From Acidobacteria bacterium 13_1_20CM_2_55_15 (GTDB lineage Bacteria; Acidobacteriota; Terriglobia; 20CM-2-55-15): 49,189 nt of DNA. The notes under the pieces are model-generated. The model worked only from the letters and a program-made list of their open reading frames with translations. It did not search any database and was not told where the DNA came from. Of the stretch, positions 1 to 10,772 are shown piece by piece; the first letter of the stretch is position 1; each line of letters starts with the position of its first letter. The translations under genes were made by a program, and so were the position numbers. The stretch spans positions 1 to 49,189 of the forward strand of contig MNKP01000184.1 of assembly GCA_001920875.1 (NCBI GenBank), in the 5' to 3' direction.

Positions 1-770
1 CCTCTGTGGAAACCCGCCGCGGCGATCTTCGCGCTCCGTTTCCTGAGGATTTCGAAAGTCGGCTGACAGGTCGACGAGTGGAGAGGTTGTGGCGGCGGGG
101 GAAGTACATCATGGCGGATCTCGACGGCGGTGAGACGCTTGTGATCCACCTCGGTATGAGCGGCGGCATTCGGGTGTACAAGCCGGCTGGAGAGGACATC
201 GGGCGGGGAAAGCACGATCACGTCGTCTTCGAAACGGACGCGCCCGCTCGAATCGTATTCACGGATCATCGACGTTTTGGATTGATGACGATCGTCGACA
301 CTGAGTCGCTCCAATCCCACACGCTATTCAAGAATCTCGGCATCGAACCGCTGTCGAAGCAATTCGACGCGGATTATCTGAGAAAAGTCCTCAAGGGCAA
401 AAAGACGCACATTAAGTCGGCCTTACTTGATCAGCGGGTCATCGCCGGCCTCGGCAACATCTACGCGTGCGAGTCGCTTTGGCGCTCTCGCATTTCACCC
501 AAACGGAAGGCAGCCAAGATAAGCGGCGCGAATCTCGACGTCCTCGCCCGAGCCGTCAAAGAAGTTCTCAAGCAAGCCCTCAGTGCAGGCGGTTCGTCGC
601 TCCGCGATCATCGGCAGACAAACGGCGAATTGGGGTATTTTCAGAACGCGTTTGCCGTCTACGATCGCGAAGGTCAACGGTGCATGAGACGGGGTTGTGA
701 CGGAACGATCAAGCGCATCGTTCAAAGCGGCCGCTCAACGTTCTACTGTCCATCATGTCAGACCTACTGA
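1..770 (+). CDS. mutM: Formamidopyrimidine-DNA glycosylase, 5' end cut by window
   Basis: Base-excision repair glycosylase/AP lyase that removes oxidised purines such as 8-oxoguanine. The frame is open from the window edge; the first visible residues (SVETRRGDL) match the family N-terminus just after the catalytic Pro2, so only about five residues lie outside. The helix-two-turn-helix region (VIAGLGNIYACESLW) and a C-terminal zinc finger of form C-x4-C...C-x2-C (CMRRGC, CPSC) are present. Length is normal for MutM/Fpg. The GTG at position 6 is an internal valine, not the start. It is read alone, away from the minus-strand genes that follow. The closest alternative is Nei, but the MutM-like N-terminus favours MutM. 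Confidence 0.95.
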   Translation, partial: SVETRRGDLRAPFPEDFESRLTGRRVERLWRRGKYIMADLDGGETLVIHLGMSGGIRVYKPAGEDIGRGKHDHVVFETDAPARIVFTDHRRFGLMTIVDTESLQSHTLFKNLGIEPLSKQFDADYLRKVLKGKKTHIKSALLDQRVIAGLGNIYACESLWRSRISPKRKAAKISGANLDVLARAVKEVLKQALSAGGSSLRDHRQTNGELGYFQNAFAVYDREGQRCMRRGCDGTIKRIVQSGRSTFYCPSCQTY

Positions 771-965
771 ATGATTCCCAACAGGTTCGCCCCAGGTTAG
801 ACTTGTTTGCGGCTTCTTGTTGCGCGTCCACCGGGTCATGCCGATGCTGGCGACACCACGACGTCACCGCTTTCAGACTGCCCTTCTCAGAACACGATAC
901 GGCGAAATGATGACCGAGTTCTTTGGAACAGCAGCTAAGTGGAATCGCGCGTGGACGGGCACACG
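771..965. other. Gap after mutM with no recognised gene
   Basis: Frames open across this stretch on both strands encode cysteine- and arginine-rich peptides with no recognisable motif or convincing ribosome binding site. No terminator hairpin was found after mutM. Together with 1107-1164 this is treated as noncoding. Confidence 0.4.
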
Positions 966-1106
966 ATGCCTGCCACACTGGTCTGTTGCTCAGCTTGCCA
1001 GGACACAACCGACAGACCGTCGTCATTCATCGTGCTGCAAGTGCGCCCAGGACATCTGCACTTGCAGTGCGCCGTGTGCGATACCATATTCTGTGATGGG
1101 GCGTAA
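966..1106 (+). CDS. Possible small zinc-ribbon protein (46 aa)
   Basis: A short frame encodes a 46-residue peptide with two paired-cysteine knuckles (CSAC at residues 8-11 and CAVC at 35-38), an extra Cys43, and a hydrophobic FIVLQV strand between them, which is the layout of a small zinc ribbon. In-frame GTG codons at 939 and 951 are alternative starts; an in-frame stop at 936-938 limits the upstream extent. No strong ribosome binding site is visible. It might bind zinc, but nothing indicates a function. The ordered cysteine spacing is the only reason to list it. Confidence 0.35.
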   Translation: MPATLVCCSACQDTTDRPSSFIVLQVRPGHLHLQCAVCDTIFCDGA

Positions 1107-1164
1107 GGCATAAAGGCACATTCCTGTATTCGACGTCATTATACGATTTGGATTTCGGCAACAA

Positions 1165-3051
1165 TCAATCGCGCATGCTGTCGATCAAGATCGCATGCTG
1201 ACCCGTACGGAGGTCGCCTCCGAGGGAAACGCTGATTGTAAAAGCGCTCAGAACGGACACTCGAAGCTGAATTCCGCTGTCCACGAGCCACTGAGCGTGT
1301 GATGAAATGCGCGCAGTGTCCAGAAATGGAACGCCGTCGAGCCGGAAGAGGCCATTGGCGTAAAGTCGTTTGGCAAATTCGGCATTCATCAGGGCATAGG
1401 CGCGACCCATTGGAGCCGCGCCTTTTCGTCCCGACTGAATCGCGGGGTGACCGCGCAGCTGGAGATCGGTATCGCGATCAAGACCCAAGATGAAGAGATC
1501 ATCGAACGGTAACCGGCCGAAGCTCTTGCCCAGGCGCAGCCGAGCTTTGGTCTCGTAGTCGTTTCGCTGCTGGCTGAACGGAAACCACTGCAGGGAGACG
1601 TTTTCCTGTGTCTTAACGAACCGTTCCGAAGGTTGCGCAAACAGTTTTCCCAATTGTGCGCTTGCAGACCAGTCCAGGGTTAACCGCTTCTCCGGCAAGG
1701 TGAGCACCGTGCGTTGTACCGAGGCTTTGTAGGTGATCGAAGCTCCGCCGGCAAAAGAATTGGTGAATGCGCGACGCGCGACAGCGACACCACTGGTCGC
1801 ATTCCATCCGCCCTTGAAAATCGCATGAACATCGCCACTCAGTTCGGTGCGCCGTAAGTTGAACGTCTGGCCGCCGCGCAGCCAATTTTCGTTGCGTGTA
1901 TCGAGTTGAAGACGATATGCGAGGCTTGAATTCTGACGAAGCGGCGATGACAGGGACATCCAGCCGCGACGGTTATCACGGTCCCATCGAATCAGCGACT
2001 CAAGATTGATGGCCCGGCCGCCGGCATTCCACCATGCGGGATACACCGTCTGATAAAGCAAGCCGCGGATCCACGAAACAAAATTTGGCCCATGCCTTTC
2101 GCTGGCGCGAAGCGTCAGGTCGAAATCTCCGATATCGGTCGGCGTCAGTTCGAATTCATATCGTGAAAAAACCCCAAGCGAATCGAGCCGTCGTCGGGTT
2201 TCGCCATAGGCCGCCGGCGTCAAGAGACTCGCACGCGAGAAAGCAAACGTATGATCCAGCCGGATCGCCTCGATTTGCAGTGGCGGATCGATGTGTATCT
2301 CACGCACCCTTGGCTTGCCTGCACGACTCCAATACTTCAGTGCCGCATCGAAGTTGCCATCCAGCAGATAGGTGGTTCCTAAGAAGTCGTTCACAAAATG
2401 ATCCGCGGGATGAATACGCAGAACCGATTTCAGCTGCTTTTCCGCTTCCGTGAAATGTTCTGCGCGGAATGCCGAACTGGCCATCGCCAGCTCGGATTGG
2501 TCAAGAACGGCTTCGGCTGGTCGTGGAGTATCAACTTCAATCGATTCGGATTCCGGCAGCGTCAGCAAAGTCCAATTTCCCATCGCGCTCCACTGCTTTT
2601 CGAATTCCGCCCGCCGCATCGGCAGCAGCTTCCGTTCGGCTGGATCGTTAAGCCAGACCAGGTCCTGGTCTCGATCGATCCCCGCGACCACGACATAGTG
2701 CAAAGGTACGCCACGCGCATTGCGTTCCAAGCAAACTATCAGCGGGCGGCCCTTTGAAATGTGCGCCACAAGGTCGTCCCATGCGGCTTCGAAGGCAAAT
2801 GTTTGAAATGCATGCCGATTGAGATATCGCTCCATGTCTCGCGCATAGATGCCATGCGCTTCTTCCCAATAGAGCTCGCGATGGATCTCGGCGACAGGCG
2901 GGGTTGAGGCTTTCCTCCAGTACTGCATCACCATCCACACCACTGCAGAACCGCAACCGTTCTTGTCCTGGCGGACAAATGGGACATCAAGCCACAGACC
3001 GCCGCTGATCACGGCGGCCTGGGAGAAGAGCAGAGCTGCGCGAATGATCAT
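1165..3051 (-). CDS. PA2778-type cysteine-peptidase-like protein fused to TPR, POTRA-like and Omp85-like barrel
   Basis: Exported 628-aa protein. A signal-like N-terminus (1-18) precedes a C39-like peptidase domain with Cys33 (NGCGSA), His118 (PLHYVVVAG) and Asp136 (WLNDP) in the expected catalytic order. TPR-like helices follow at about 190-250. Residues about 250-315 read as a POTRA-like module (LTPAAYGETRRRLDSLGVF). The remainder is rich in beta strands and ends like an Omp85-family barrel, with LQLRGHPA resembling the LRG loop motif and LFRLDGVPFLDT near the end. PA2778-family proteins normally stop after the TPR part, so the barrel is unusual. Its ATG overlaps the stop of the upstream PA2779-type gene (ATGA), so the two are translationally coupled. 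Family assignment is from memory; function is unknown. Confidence 0.75.
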   Translation of the reverse strand: MIIRAALLFSQAAVISGGLWLDVPFVRQDKNGCGSAVVWMVMQYWRKASTPPVAEIHRELYWEEAHGIYARDMERYLNRHAFQTFAFEAAWDDLVAHISKGRPLIVCLERNARGVPLHYVVVAGIDRDQDLVWLNDPAERKLLPMRRAEFEKQWSAMGNWTLLTLPESESIEVDTPRPAEAVLDQSELAMASSAFRAEHFTEAEKQLKSVLRIHPADHFVNDFLGTTYLLDGNFDAALKYWSRAGKPRVREIHIDPPLQIEAIRLDHTFAFSRASLLTPAAYGETRRRLDSLGVFSRYEFELTPTDIGDFDLTLRASERHGPNFVSWIRGLLYQTVYPAWWNAGGRAINLESLIRWDRDNRRGWMSLSSPLRQNSSLAYRLQLDTRNENWLRGGQTFNLRRTELSGDVHAIFKGGWNATSGVAVARRAFTNSFAGGASITYKASVQRTVLTLPEKRLTLDWSASAQLGKLFAQPSERFVKTQENVSLQWFPFSQQRNDYETKARLRLGKSFGRLPFDDLFILGLDRDTDLQLRGHPAIQSGRKGAAPMGRAYALMNAEFAKRLYANGLFRLDGVPFLDTARISSHAQWLVDSGIQLRVSVLSAFTISVSLGGDLRTGQHAILIDSMRD

Positions 3052-3428
3052 TTCACGGCGATCAAAACGACGACGGCCGTCCCCAGAGCGATCAGGATAT
3101 ACGTGATTTGTTGATTGGTTAGAGCGCCTGCCGCGAAATCACTTTGGACCTGCCTCGTCTGGACAGCCAGCTTCGCGAGCTCGTCGGAGTTCAATGTGGA
3201 GACCGCCTTTTGAACGCGGTCGGGATCCAGACGGGCTACTGCGAACGCCTTGCGTGCGACGTCGCTGGAAAAGAATGTCCGGACCTGGGCGAGGTTCTCT
3301 TTCCGGGCATTGTCGGATTTGACGAGCGCCTGTTTCAATTCATCGTGTGTCACGATCGGCGCCTGCGCATACGTCATCTGGCACATAACGAGACTGCAAA
3401 CAACCATCGCGACAACATAAAACTTCAT
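3048..3428 (-). CDS. PA2779-family small exported protein
   Basis: A 126-aa protein with an N-terminal signal peptide or membrane anchor (MKFYVVAMVVCSLVM), a charged helical middle and a C-terminal hydrophobic helix (ITYILIALGTAVVVLIAVK). This size, the two hydrophobic ends and the partner gene match the PA2779 family, whose members sit next to PA2778-type peptidases. The start at 3428 is chosen over an ATG 33 bases upstream because AAGGAGG lies a few bases in front of it. Its stop overlaps the start of the peptidase gene, so the two form an operon. The family has no established biochemical role; a membrane-linked helper for the peptidase is an inference. Confidence 0.75.
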   Translation of the reverse strand: MKFYVVAMVVCSLVMCQMTYAQAPIVTHDELKQALVKSDNARKENLAQVRTFFSSDVARKAFAVARLDPDRVQKAVSTLNSDELAKLAVQTRQVQSDFAAGALTNQQITYILIALGTAVVVLIAVK

Positions 3429-3785
3429 AAAGTCCTCCTTCTGGTTGACTGAAGTATGCAAAAGCCAACGTGCCGGGCAAAATCGCTACCCGAAATTGGT
3501 AGCCATAAAAGTGGCCGCTGATTAGCACCGCCGGTTCGCGACATTGTGTCGATGCTTTCCAACAGTATGTCCGCCCGTGGACAGAAGAGGGGATTCGTCA
3601 ACGTGCGCCCGCGTTTGCAAGGCTGCGTGCTCGCTTGCCCATTGACCTGCCTGCTTGCATCTGGCTGGTGCCGGTTGGTAGCCGTTAGCTTTAGGCCGTC
3701 ATCGATGCGCATCCAAATTGAGTTTGCAGCGAATCAAGCGCTCTACCGCAAATTTGAGATCTTGGGAGCGAGGAGGGAATCCGTT
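3429..3785. promoter_or_regulatory. Leader of the PA2779/PA2778 pair with an inverted repeat
   Basis: This gap holds no recognisable gene. An inverted repeat GCTACC-(7 nt)-GGTAGC lies at 3485-3503, about 57 bases upstream of the chosen ATG at 3428, in a position suited to an operator. The half-site context TTGGTAGCC recurs at 3675-3683. No confident -35/-10 pair was recognised. Confidence 0.3.
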
Positions 3786-5207
3786 CTAAGGCAGATCCGT
3801 CGAGCCCATCAGATACTTGTCGATGAATCTTGCCGCCTGGCGGCCTTCGCGGATGGCCCAGACAATGAGCGACTGGCCGCGACTCATGTCTCCGGCAGCG
3901 AAGACGCCGGGAATGTTGGTCATCTTTTCCGCGTTCGTGGCAACGTTGCCGCGCTCGTTGATAACCACGCCCAACTGGTCGAGCATTCCCTTCTTCTCAG
4001 GGCCAAGAAAGCCCATCGCGAGCAGGACAAGATCGGCGTCGATTGTGAATTCGGTCCCCGGAATTTCACGCATATTGCGCCCTTCGAATTCGACCCGAAT
4101 GACGTGAAGCTGTTCCACGTGGCCGTTACGGCCGGTCAACTTTGTGGTCAAGACGCAATATTCGCGACCGCCTCCTTCTTCATGCGCAGATGAAGTTCGA
4201 AAGATATTCGGCCAGTTCGGCCAGGGGTTGTCGGCAGCGCGTTCGCCGGGAGGCTTGGGAAGAATTTCGAATTGAACGACCGACCGGCAGCCTTGCCGGT
4301 GCACCGTGCCCAGACAATCGGCACCGGTATCGCCGCCACCGATAATGACGACGCGCTGGTCCTTCGCAGAAATGAAGTCGGCATCGGGAATGTTGTCGCC
4401 TTCACATCGTTTGTTCTGGAGGGGCAAGAATTCCATGGCGAAGTAGACGCCCTTCAGTTCGCGTCCGGGTACTTGAAGATCTCGCGGAGCGGTGGCACCA
4501 CCGGCTAGAAGGATCGCATCGAATTCGCGGCGCAGCTCCTCAACCGACACATTGACTCCGACATTCGCGTTGGTGCGGAACATGACGCCTTCTTCCAGCA
4601 TGATATTCAGCCGCCGGTCAAGAATCTTTTTCTCCATCTTGAATTCGGGTATCCCGTAACGCAGGAGGCCCCCAATTCGGTCGTCTCTTTCGTACACCGT
4701 CACCCAGTGTCCCGCCTGATTCAATTGAGCTGCCGCGGCCAATCCTGCAGGTCCGGACCCGACGATCGCTACGGCTTTTCCTGTACGCCTCACCGGCCGG
4801 CGCGGCCGGATGATGCCTTCCTTAAACGCGCGATCGATGATCGTGACTTCGATGTTTTTGATAGTGACGGGATCGGCATTAATTCCGAGTACGCAGGAAC
4901 CCTCGCAGGGTGCGGGGCAGAGGCGGCCTGTAAACTCGGGAAAGTTGTTCGTCGCCAGAAGACGCAGCAACGCTTCTTGCCACTGCCCTCGATAAACGAG
5001 ATCATTCCAGTCCGGAATGATGTTTCCCAGTGGACAGCCCTGATGACAGAAGGGAACGCCGCAGTCCATGCAACGCGACGCTTGGGCCTTGAGTTTGTCT
5101 TCCGGAAATTCCTTGTAGACCTCGTTCCAGTCCTGGATCCGCTCCTCAACCGGCCGGCGTTCGAAACCAACTCTTCCGATTTCAAGAAAGCCTTTCGGAT
5201 TACCCAT
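3786..5207 (-). CDS. gltD: Glutamate synthase (NADPH) small subunit
   Basis: Beta subunit of glutamate synthase. It passes electrons from NADPH through FAD to the large subunit, where 2-oxoglutarate and glutamine-derived ammonia form glutamate. The N-terminal iron-sulfur region has [13 protein letters not shown] and CPAPCEGSC; the FAD motif [10 protein letters not shown] and NADPH motif GGGDTGADC follow. Length (473 aa) is normal. The start overlaps the last codons of gltB by 8 bases, so they are translated as one operon. No terminator was seen downstream. Confidence 0.97.
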   Translation of the reverse strand: MGNPKGFLEIGRVGFERRPVEERIQDWNEVYKEFPEDKLKAQASRCMDCGVPFCHQGCPLGNIIPDWNDLVYRGQWQEALLRLLATNNFPEFTGRLCPAPCEGSCVLGINADPVTIKNIEVTIIDRAFKEGIIRPRRPVRRTGKAVAIVGSGPAGLAAAAQLNQAGHWVTVYERDDRIGGLLRYGIPEFKMEKKILDRRLNIMLEEGVMFRTNANVGVNVSVEELRREFDAILLAGGATAPRDLQVPGRELKGVYFAMEFLPLQNKRCEGDNIPDADFISAKDQRVVIIGGGDTGADCLGTVHRQGCRSVVQFEILPKPPGERAADNPWPNWPNIFRTSSAHEEGGGREYCVLTTKLTGRNGHVEQLHVIRVEFEGRNMREIPGTEFTIDADLVLLAMGFLGPEKKGMLDQLGVVINERGNVATNAEKMTNIPGVFAAGDMSRGQSLIVWAIREGRQAARFIDKYLMGSTDLP

Positions 5208-8200
5208 ACTGTACCATTGCGAACGTCTTTGCCGCTTGCTCCTTCTTCTGTTCCAGCACTCTTCGATAGTCGAGAGGCATGATCTTGGCGAGCCTGTCCC
5301 GGTAGTGAGCCCAGTTGGTCAGAATAGTCTCTGCACGTGTGCTCTTCGTCAGCTCCAGATGCCGGGCGATGAGCCCGCGGACGAAAGCTTCCTCTTCCGG
5401 ATCTGCTAATCTTTCGAGATCGACCATCTGCAGATTGCAACGTTGTGCAAAATCGCCCTTTTCATCGATGACATATGCAATTCCGCCGCTCATGCCCGCC
5501 GCAAAGTTTCGTCCGGTTTGGCCGAGCACGACAACGCGGCCGCCCGTCATATACTCGCAGCCATGATCGCCGACACCCTCGACGACGGCGATCGCGCCAC
5601 TGTTCCGGACCGCGAAACGCTCTCCGGCGACGCCACGGATAAATGTTTCTCCCGAAGTAGCTCCATATAAGGAAACATTCCCGATGATGATTTGTTCTTC
5701 CGCGTTGAACGTTGATGCCGCCGGCGGAAAGACGACAATTCGCCCGCCCGACAATCCCTTTGCGAAATAGTCATTCGCATCGCCTTCCAGGGTCAGGCTC
5801 AATCCTTTCGGGATGAACGCGCCAAAACTCTGGCCGGCGGAACCCGTGAAGCGAATTTGAATCGTGCCGTCGGGCAGACCCTGTCCGCCGTAACGCCGGG
5901 TGATTTCGCTGCCCAGAATCGTGCCGACGGTACGATTGGCGTTCGAGATCGGCAGCTCTAATTCAACGGGTTTCTTGTGGTCGAGCGCATCCTTTGCCAG
6001 TTGGAGGAGCAGGTTATCCAAGGCCCTCTGCAGTCCGTGATCCTGATAATGCACACGGCGCGTGATGACGTGATCGGGCACCGCCGGCATGTACAGGATC
6101 GGAGAGAGATCCAGCTTCTTGGCCTTCCAATGGTCAATCGCGTCGCGCATGTCGAGCTTGTCGCGGCGGCCAACCATTTCGTCAACGGTTCGGAAACCCA
6201 ATTGAGCCATCAGTTCGCGAACCTCTTCGGCAATCATGCGGAAGTAGTTGACGACGTATTCGGGTTTACCTGTGAATTTTTGCCGGAGGATGGGATCTTG
6301 TGTCGCTACGCCTACCGGACAGGTATTGAGATGGCAGACGCGCATCATAATACATCCGGAAACGATCAGCGCCGAAGTCGCGAATCCAAACTCCTCCGCG
6401 CCGAGCAGTGCCGCAACGACGACATCGCGGCCGGTCTTTAATTGGCCGTCGGTTTGGACGATGATGCGGCTTCGGAGATTGTTCAGGACCAACACCTGAT
6501 GCGCCTCCGCCAAACCCAGCTCCCATGGGATGCCGGCATGTTTAATGCTGGTGAGAGGAGAAGCGCCCGTTCCACCGCTGTCGCCCGATATCAGGACGAC
6601 ATCGGCATGCGCCTTGGCAACGCCTGCTGCGATCGTTCCGACCCCCACTTCTGCAACCAGCTTTACGCTAATGCGCGCCTGCGGGTTCGAATTTTTCAGA
6701 TCGTAAATCAGTTGGGCCAGATCCTCGATCGAATAGATGTCGTGATGCGGCGGAGGTGAAATAAGTCCGACGCCCGGCGTGGAATGACGGACGCGCGCGA
6801 TGATTTCATCGACCTTGTGTCCAGGCAGCTGGCCGCCTTCGCCCGGCTTGGCGCCTTGAGCCATCTTGATCTGAAGCTCATTGGCGTTGACCAGATATTC
6901 GCTCGTGACGCCGAAGCGCGCCGACGCCACCTGTTTGATAGCGCTTGATCTGGAATCGCCGTTCGGATCCGGAATGTAGCGCGCCGGATCCTCGCCGCCT
7001 TCTCCCGTATTGCTTCGCCCGCCAATACGGTTCATCGCTATGGCCAGTGTCTCGTGCGCTTCCTTGCTGATCGAACCGAAAGACATGGCGCCGGTTGCAA
7101 AGCGCTTCATGATCGATTCGGCCGGCTCGACTTCCTCGAGCGGTAGCGGCTTGTCTGCGAATTTCAGATCCATCAATCCGCGAAGTGTGCATAGCGTTGC
7201 ACTAGCGGAGTTGATCAGCCCGCTGTACTCCTTGAAAATTTTGTAGTTGTTCGTACGCGTGCAGTACTGGAGCTTATGAATCGAATCGGGATTGTACATG
7301 TGGTATTCGCCGTCATGGCGCCACTGGTATTGTCCTCCCCAGTCGATGTCCGGCAGGCGGACTGGACGTTCGGGGAACGCGCGCCGGTGCCGTTCGATTG
7401 CCTCCGCCGCGATTTCATCCAACCCGATGCCGCCGATCCGCGACGGAGTGTTCGTAAAGTAAGTATCCACGAAATTTTGATCCAGGCCGATGGCTTCGAA
7501 GATTTGAGCGCCACGATAACTTTGCAGCGTCGAGATGCCCATCTTGGACATGACCTTCAACACGCCCTTCTTTACGGCTTTGGTGTAGTGATTCACCGCT
7601 TTGCGATGATCGATGGCCGTCAGAAGTTCTTGCCGGATCATGTCGTCCAAAGTTTCGAAAGCCAGGTACGGATTAATGGCCGACGCGCCGTAGCCGATCA
7701 ACAGGCAGTAGTGATGAACCTCTCGCGCATCGCCGGTTTCGACGATTACGGTCGCCTTGGTGCGCATGCCTTCGCGGACGAGATGATGATGCAACCCGGA
7801 CGTTGCAAGCAGACTCGGTATCGGCGCGTAATCCTTGTTGATCTGCCGGTCCGATAAGATCAGGATCGTCGCTCCATTTTTGATTCCATTCGAGGCCGTT
7901 TCGAGCAAATCGTGGAGGGCGCGCCGCATACCCTCGCCGCCTTCCGACACTTTGAAGCGCATTGGAAGCACGATGGAGCGGAAGCCCGGCAGCGCGATGG
8001 ATCGCAGCTTCGCCAAATCGTCATTGTCCATGATGGGGGACAAGATTTTGATCATCCGGCAGCTCTCGGGCACCGGTTTTAATAGATTCTGTTCCGGACC
8101 AAGAGCCGTGCTCATCGACGTGACCAGCTCTTCCCGGATGGCGTCCAGGGGCGGATTCGTCACTTGCGCGAACAGCTGCTTGAAATAGTTGAACAGCGGC

Positions 8201-9714
8201 GGTTGCCTGTCCGATAAGACGGCGAGAGGCGTGTCGGTTCCCATCGAACCCACCGCTTCTTCTCCGTTCACGGCCATGGGACCCATGAGGATCCGCAGAT
8301 CCTCGTGGGTGTATCCAAACACCTGTTGGCGCAAGAGAACCGTTTCATGACTGGGTTCCGGAACCGGATGCGCCGGAAGATCGGACAGGCGGACAAGGTT
8401 CTCGTTCAACCATTGCCGGTATGGTTTTTCGGAAGCGATTTTGTGTTTCAGCTCCGTGTCATCGATGATGCGCCTTTCGTGCGTGTCGATGAGTAGCATC
8501 TTGCCGGGTTGAAGACGACCCTTGACCAGGATGTTCTCCGGAGGAATATCCAGCACGCCGACCTCTGAAGCCATGACGACCAGGCCGTCTTTGGTGACGC
8601 AATATCGCGACGGGCGCAATCCGTTTCGATCGAGTACGGCGCCAATGCGGACACCGTCGGTGAAAACCATAGAGGCCGGACCGTCCCACGGTTCCATCAA
8701 GCAGGAGTGATATTCATAAAAGGCCTTCTTCTCATCGCTCATCGTTTCGTGGCCGTCCCAGGCTTCCGGAATGAGCATCATCATCGCGTGTGGAAGCGAG
8801 CGCCCGCACATGACGAGCATTTCGAGAGCATTGTCGATCATCGCGGAATCGCTGCCGCCCTCGACGATGACGGGAAGAAGATCGTGGATATCTTCGCCGA
8901 ACAATCCGGATTCGAATAGCGCTTCGCGCGCTTTCATCCAGTTGATATTGCCGCGCAGGGTGTTGATCTCGCCGTTATGCGAGATGTATCGGAATGGATG
9001 GGCAAGCGACCAGCTCGGGAATGTGTTCGTGCTGAACCGCTGATGCACGACCGCAAGCGCCGATGCGACTCGCGGATCCGCCAGGTCGGGGAAGTAAATC
9101 TCGATTTGTTCCGCCGAAAGCATTCCTTTGTAGATGATCGTGCGGGCGGAGAAACTGTCGAAGTAGAGTTCGGATGTGACTTTTTCAATTCGCTTCCGAA
9201 TGAGGTAAAGCTTTCTTTCGAATTCGTCGACGCTCTTGATATACGGGTTTCGGCCAACAAAAACCTGCTTGAACACCGGCTCAACGGCCTTTGCTGACTC
9301 GCCTATTGGCGAATTGTTCGTGGGTACGTCTCGCCAGCCCAGCAACCTCTGGCCCGCGCGCGTGATCGCCGCTTCAATGATTTCTTTCGCCCATTGCTGA
9401 GAATGGGAATCGCGCGGCAGGAAAACCATTCCGACGCCATAATTGCCGGGAGTGGGGAGATCAAAACCCAGTTTCTTGCACTCCGGTTTCAGGAACTCAT
9501 GGGGAATTTGCAGAAGGACGCCCGCCCCATCGCCCGTGTTGGCTTCGCAACCTTTCGCGCCGCGGTGCTGCAAGTTGACGAGGACTTGAAGTGACCTGCG
9601 AACGATGTCGTTCGATTTGCGCCCGGCAATATCCACAACGAAGCCGACACCACACGCATCGTGTTCAAATTGCGGATCGTACAACCCCTGTTTCGGCGGC
9701 AGTGCTGAAAACAT
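5200..9714 (-). CDS. gltB: Glutamate synthase large subunit
   Basis: Alpha subunit of glutamate synthase. It opens with a class II glutaminase domain whose nucleophile is Cys21 (DACGVGF) after removal of a 20-residue propeptide. Next come the central domain, the FMN synthase domain ([10 protein letters not shown]) and the 3Fe-4S cysteines ([15 protein letters not shown]), and last the GXGXG beta-helix ([18 protein letters not shown]). In-frame ATGs exist at 9738, 9720 and 9714; 9714 is chosen because GAGG lies nine bases before it and the propeptide length fits. The frame is 1504 aa, a normal length. It is divergent from a LysR regulator, as in gltC-gltAB systems. Confidence 0.97.
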   Translation of the reverse strand: MFSALPPKQGLYDPQFEHDACGVGFVVDIAGRKSNDIVRRSLQVLVNLQHRGAKGCEANTGDGAGVLLQIPHEFLKPECKKLGFDLPTPGNYGVGMVFLPRDSHSQQWAKEIIEAAITRAGQRLLGWRDVPTNNSPIGESAKAVEPVFKQVFVGRNPYIKSVDEFERKLYLIRKRIEKVTSELYFDSFSARTIIYKGMLSAEQIEIYFPDLADPRVASALAVVHQRFSTNTFPSWSLAHPFRYISHNGEINTLRGNINWMKAREALFESGLFGEDIHDLLPVIVEGGSDSAMIDNALEMLVMCGRSLPHAMMMLIPEAWDGHETMSDEKKAFYEYHSCLMEPWDGPASMVFTDGVRIGAVLDRNGLRPSRYCVTKDGLVVMASEVGVLDIPPENILVKGRLQPGKMLLIDTHERRIIDDTELKHKIASEKPYRQWLNENLVRLSDLPAHPVPEPSHETVLLRQQVFGYTHEDLRILMGPMAVNGEEAVGSMGTDTPLAVLSDRQPPLFNYFKQLFAQVTNPPLDAIREELVTSMSTALGPEQNLLKPVPESCRMIKILSPIMDNDDLAKLRSIALPGFRSIVLPMRFKVSEGGEGMRRALHDLLETASNGIKNGATILILSDRQINKDYAPIPSLLATSGLHHHLVREGMRTKATVIVETGDAREVHHYCLLIGYGASAINPYLAFETLDDMIRQELLTAIDHRKAVNHYTKAVKKGVLKVMSKMGISTLQSYRGAQIFEAIGLDQNFVDTYFTNTPSRIGGIGLDEIAAEAIERHRRAFPERPVRLPDIDWGGQYQWRHDGEYHMYNPDSIHKLQYCTRTNNYKIFKEYSGLINSASATLCTLRGLMDLKFADKPLPLEEVEPAESIMKRFATGAMSFGSISKEAHETLAIAMNRIGGRSNTGEGGEDPARYIPDPNGDSRSSAIKQVASARFGVTSEYLVNANELQIKMAQGAKPGEGGQLPGHKVDEIIARVRHSTPGVGLISPPPHHDIYSIEDLAQLIYDLKNSNPQARISVKLVAEVGVGTIAAGVAKAHADVVLISGDSGGTGASPLTSIKHAGIPWELGLAEAHQVLVLNNLRSRIIVQTDGQLKTGRDVVVAALLGAEEFGFATSALIVSGCIMMRVCHLNTCPVGVATQDPILRQKFTGKPEYVVNYFRMIAEEVRELMAQLGFRTVDEMVGRRDKLDMRDAIDHWKAKKLDLSPILYMPAVPDHVITRRVHYQDHGLQRALDNLLLQLAKDALDHKKPVELELPISNANRTVGTILGSEITRRYGGQGLPDGTIQIRFTGSAGQSFGAFIPKGLSLTLEGDANDYFAKGLSGGRIVVFPPAASTFNAEEQIIIGNVSLYGATSGETFIRGVAGERFAVRNSGAIAVVEGVGDHGCEYMTGGRVVVLGQTGRNFAAGMSGGIAYVIDEKGDFAQRCNLQMVDLERLADPEEEAFVRGLIARHLELTKSTRAETILTNWAHYRDRLAKIMPLDYRRVLEQKKEQAAKTFAMVQYG

Positions 9715-9792
9715 ATGCATAGACCTCACGGCCAACATCTTTGCCCAAGAAGGTTGAGACTACTTTATTCATTTTTGGAAAATAAGTCATCC

Positions 9793-9814
9793 TGCAAAAT
9801 AAAAGTACTTTGCA
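9793..9814. promoter_or_regulatory. Inverted repeat between gltB and lysR, likely LysR operator
   Basis: TGCAAA-(10 nt)-TTTGCA is a perfect dyad in the AT-rich 150-base divergent intergenic region. It lies about 75 bases from both start codons, the usual place for a LysR-type recognition site that serves both genes. A weaker AT-rich imperfect dyad at about 9763-9786 may be a second site. Binding has not been shown; the assignment rests on position and symmetry. Confidence 0.5.
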
Positions 9815-9850
9815 TAAGCACAACTAATGATCTATCTTTTGAAGGCCGCC

Positions 9851-9869
9851 CCCTCTCAGAGCGAGAGGG
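9851..9869. repeat. Small hairpin in the lysR leader
   Basis: CCCTCTC-AGAGC-GAGAGGG forms a perfect 7-bp stem 19 bases upstream of the lysR start. Its arms resemble the first stem of the dispersed repeats at 16589, 16695 and 22128, so it may be a worn copy of that family. It could also affect translation of the regulator. Confidence 0.4.
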
Positions 9870-9887
9870 CTATTTTCTCCGAGTGTC

Positions 9888-10772
9888 ATGAATCTCGATA
9901 CCTTAAACCTTTATTGCGACGTTATCCGGTCCGGCAGTTTCTCGTTGGGAGCCGCTGCCCACCGCATCTCGCAGTCGGCGGCGAGCCAGGCTGTGCGCCA
10001 ACTGGAGGAAGAACTGGGCGCCCAACTCATCGACCGGACAAAACGGCCGTTCATGGTGACTCCGGAAGGGAAAAAGTTTTTTGAAGCGTGCCTGGTCCTG
10101 CTGGATGACTTTGAGAAAGCGAAAGCGGAAATCACGTCTCAACGGACGCTGGTGGGCGGTGCGGTTCGCGTGGCGGTCATCTACTCGGTTGGATTACACG
10201 ATATGGGAATCTACTGCCAGCAGTTCACGACGCGGTACCCGCAGGCGAAGATACGCCTGGCGTATTTGCATCCGCACGAGGTCGTAGAAGCGGTGATCAA
10301 CGACGAAGCCGATCTGGGAATCCTCTCGTTTCCTTCACCACACCGTTCCCTGACCATCATTCCGTGGCATTCCGAACCGATGGTATTCGTGTGCCACCGT
10401 TCACATCCGCTTGCAAAGAAGAAGACGGTATCCGTACGCGAGCTGGACGGCGAAAACTTTGTTGCCTTTGACCGCGGTCTGAGCATTCGGAAGGCTGTCG
10501 ACAAGGCCCTTCGGCAGCGTGGAGCAACGGTGAGTATAGCGATGGAGTTCGATAATATTGAGACCATTAAGCATGCGATCACAATTCAATCCGGAGTCAG
10601 CATCCTTCCTCGACCCAGCGTGGCCCGGGAGGTTGAAAGCGGCATCCTAGCTGCGATTCCCCTCGACATGCCCGACCTTGTGCGTCCCATTGGAATCATC
10701 CACCGTCGCCAAAAGCTCCTCACGCCAACCGCGCAGGAACTGTTGGTATTCCTGAAGACCCAAAAGCAGTAA
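9888..10772 (+). CDS. LysR-family regulator divergent from gltBD
   Basis: A 294-aa LysR-type regulator. The N-terminal winged helix-turn-helix (residues about 1-60, SLGAAAHRISQSAASQAVRQLE) has the typical family pattern, and the rest is the periplasmic-binding-protein-like effector domain. Divergent placement from gltB parallels gltC, which controls glutamate synthase in Bacillus, so control of gltBD in response to nitrogen or carbon state is a reasonable inference. Its TAA stop lies inside the left arm of the large palindrome that follows. Confidence 0.88.
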   Translation: MNLDTLNLYCDVIRSGSFSLGAAAHRISQSAASQAVRQLEEELGAQLIDRTKRPFMVTPEGKKFFEACLVLLDDFEKAKAEITSQRTLVGGAVRVAVIYSVGLHDMGIYCQQFTTRYPQAKIRLAYLHPHEVVEAVINDEADLGILSFPSPHRSLTIIPWHSEPMVFVCHRSHPLAKKKTVSVRELDGENFVAFDRGLSIRKAVDKALRQRGATVSIAMEFDNIETIKHAITIQSGVSILPRPSVAREVESGILAAIPLDMPDLVRPIGIIHRRQKLLTPTAQELLVFLKTQKQ

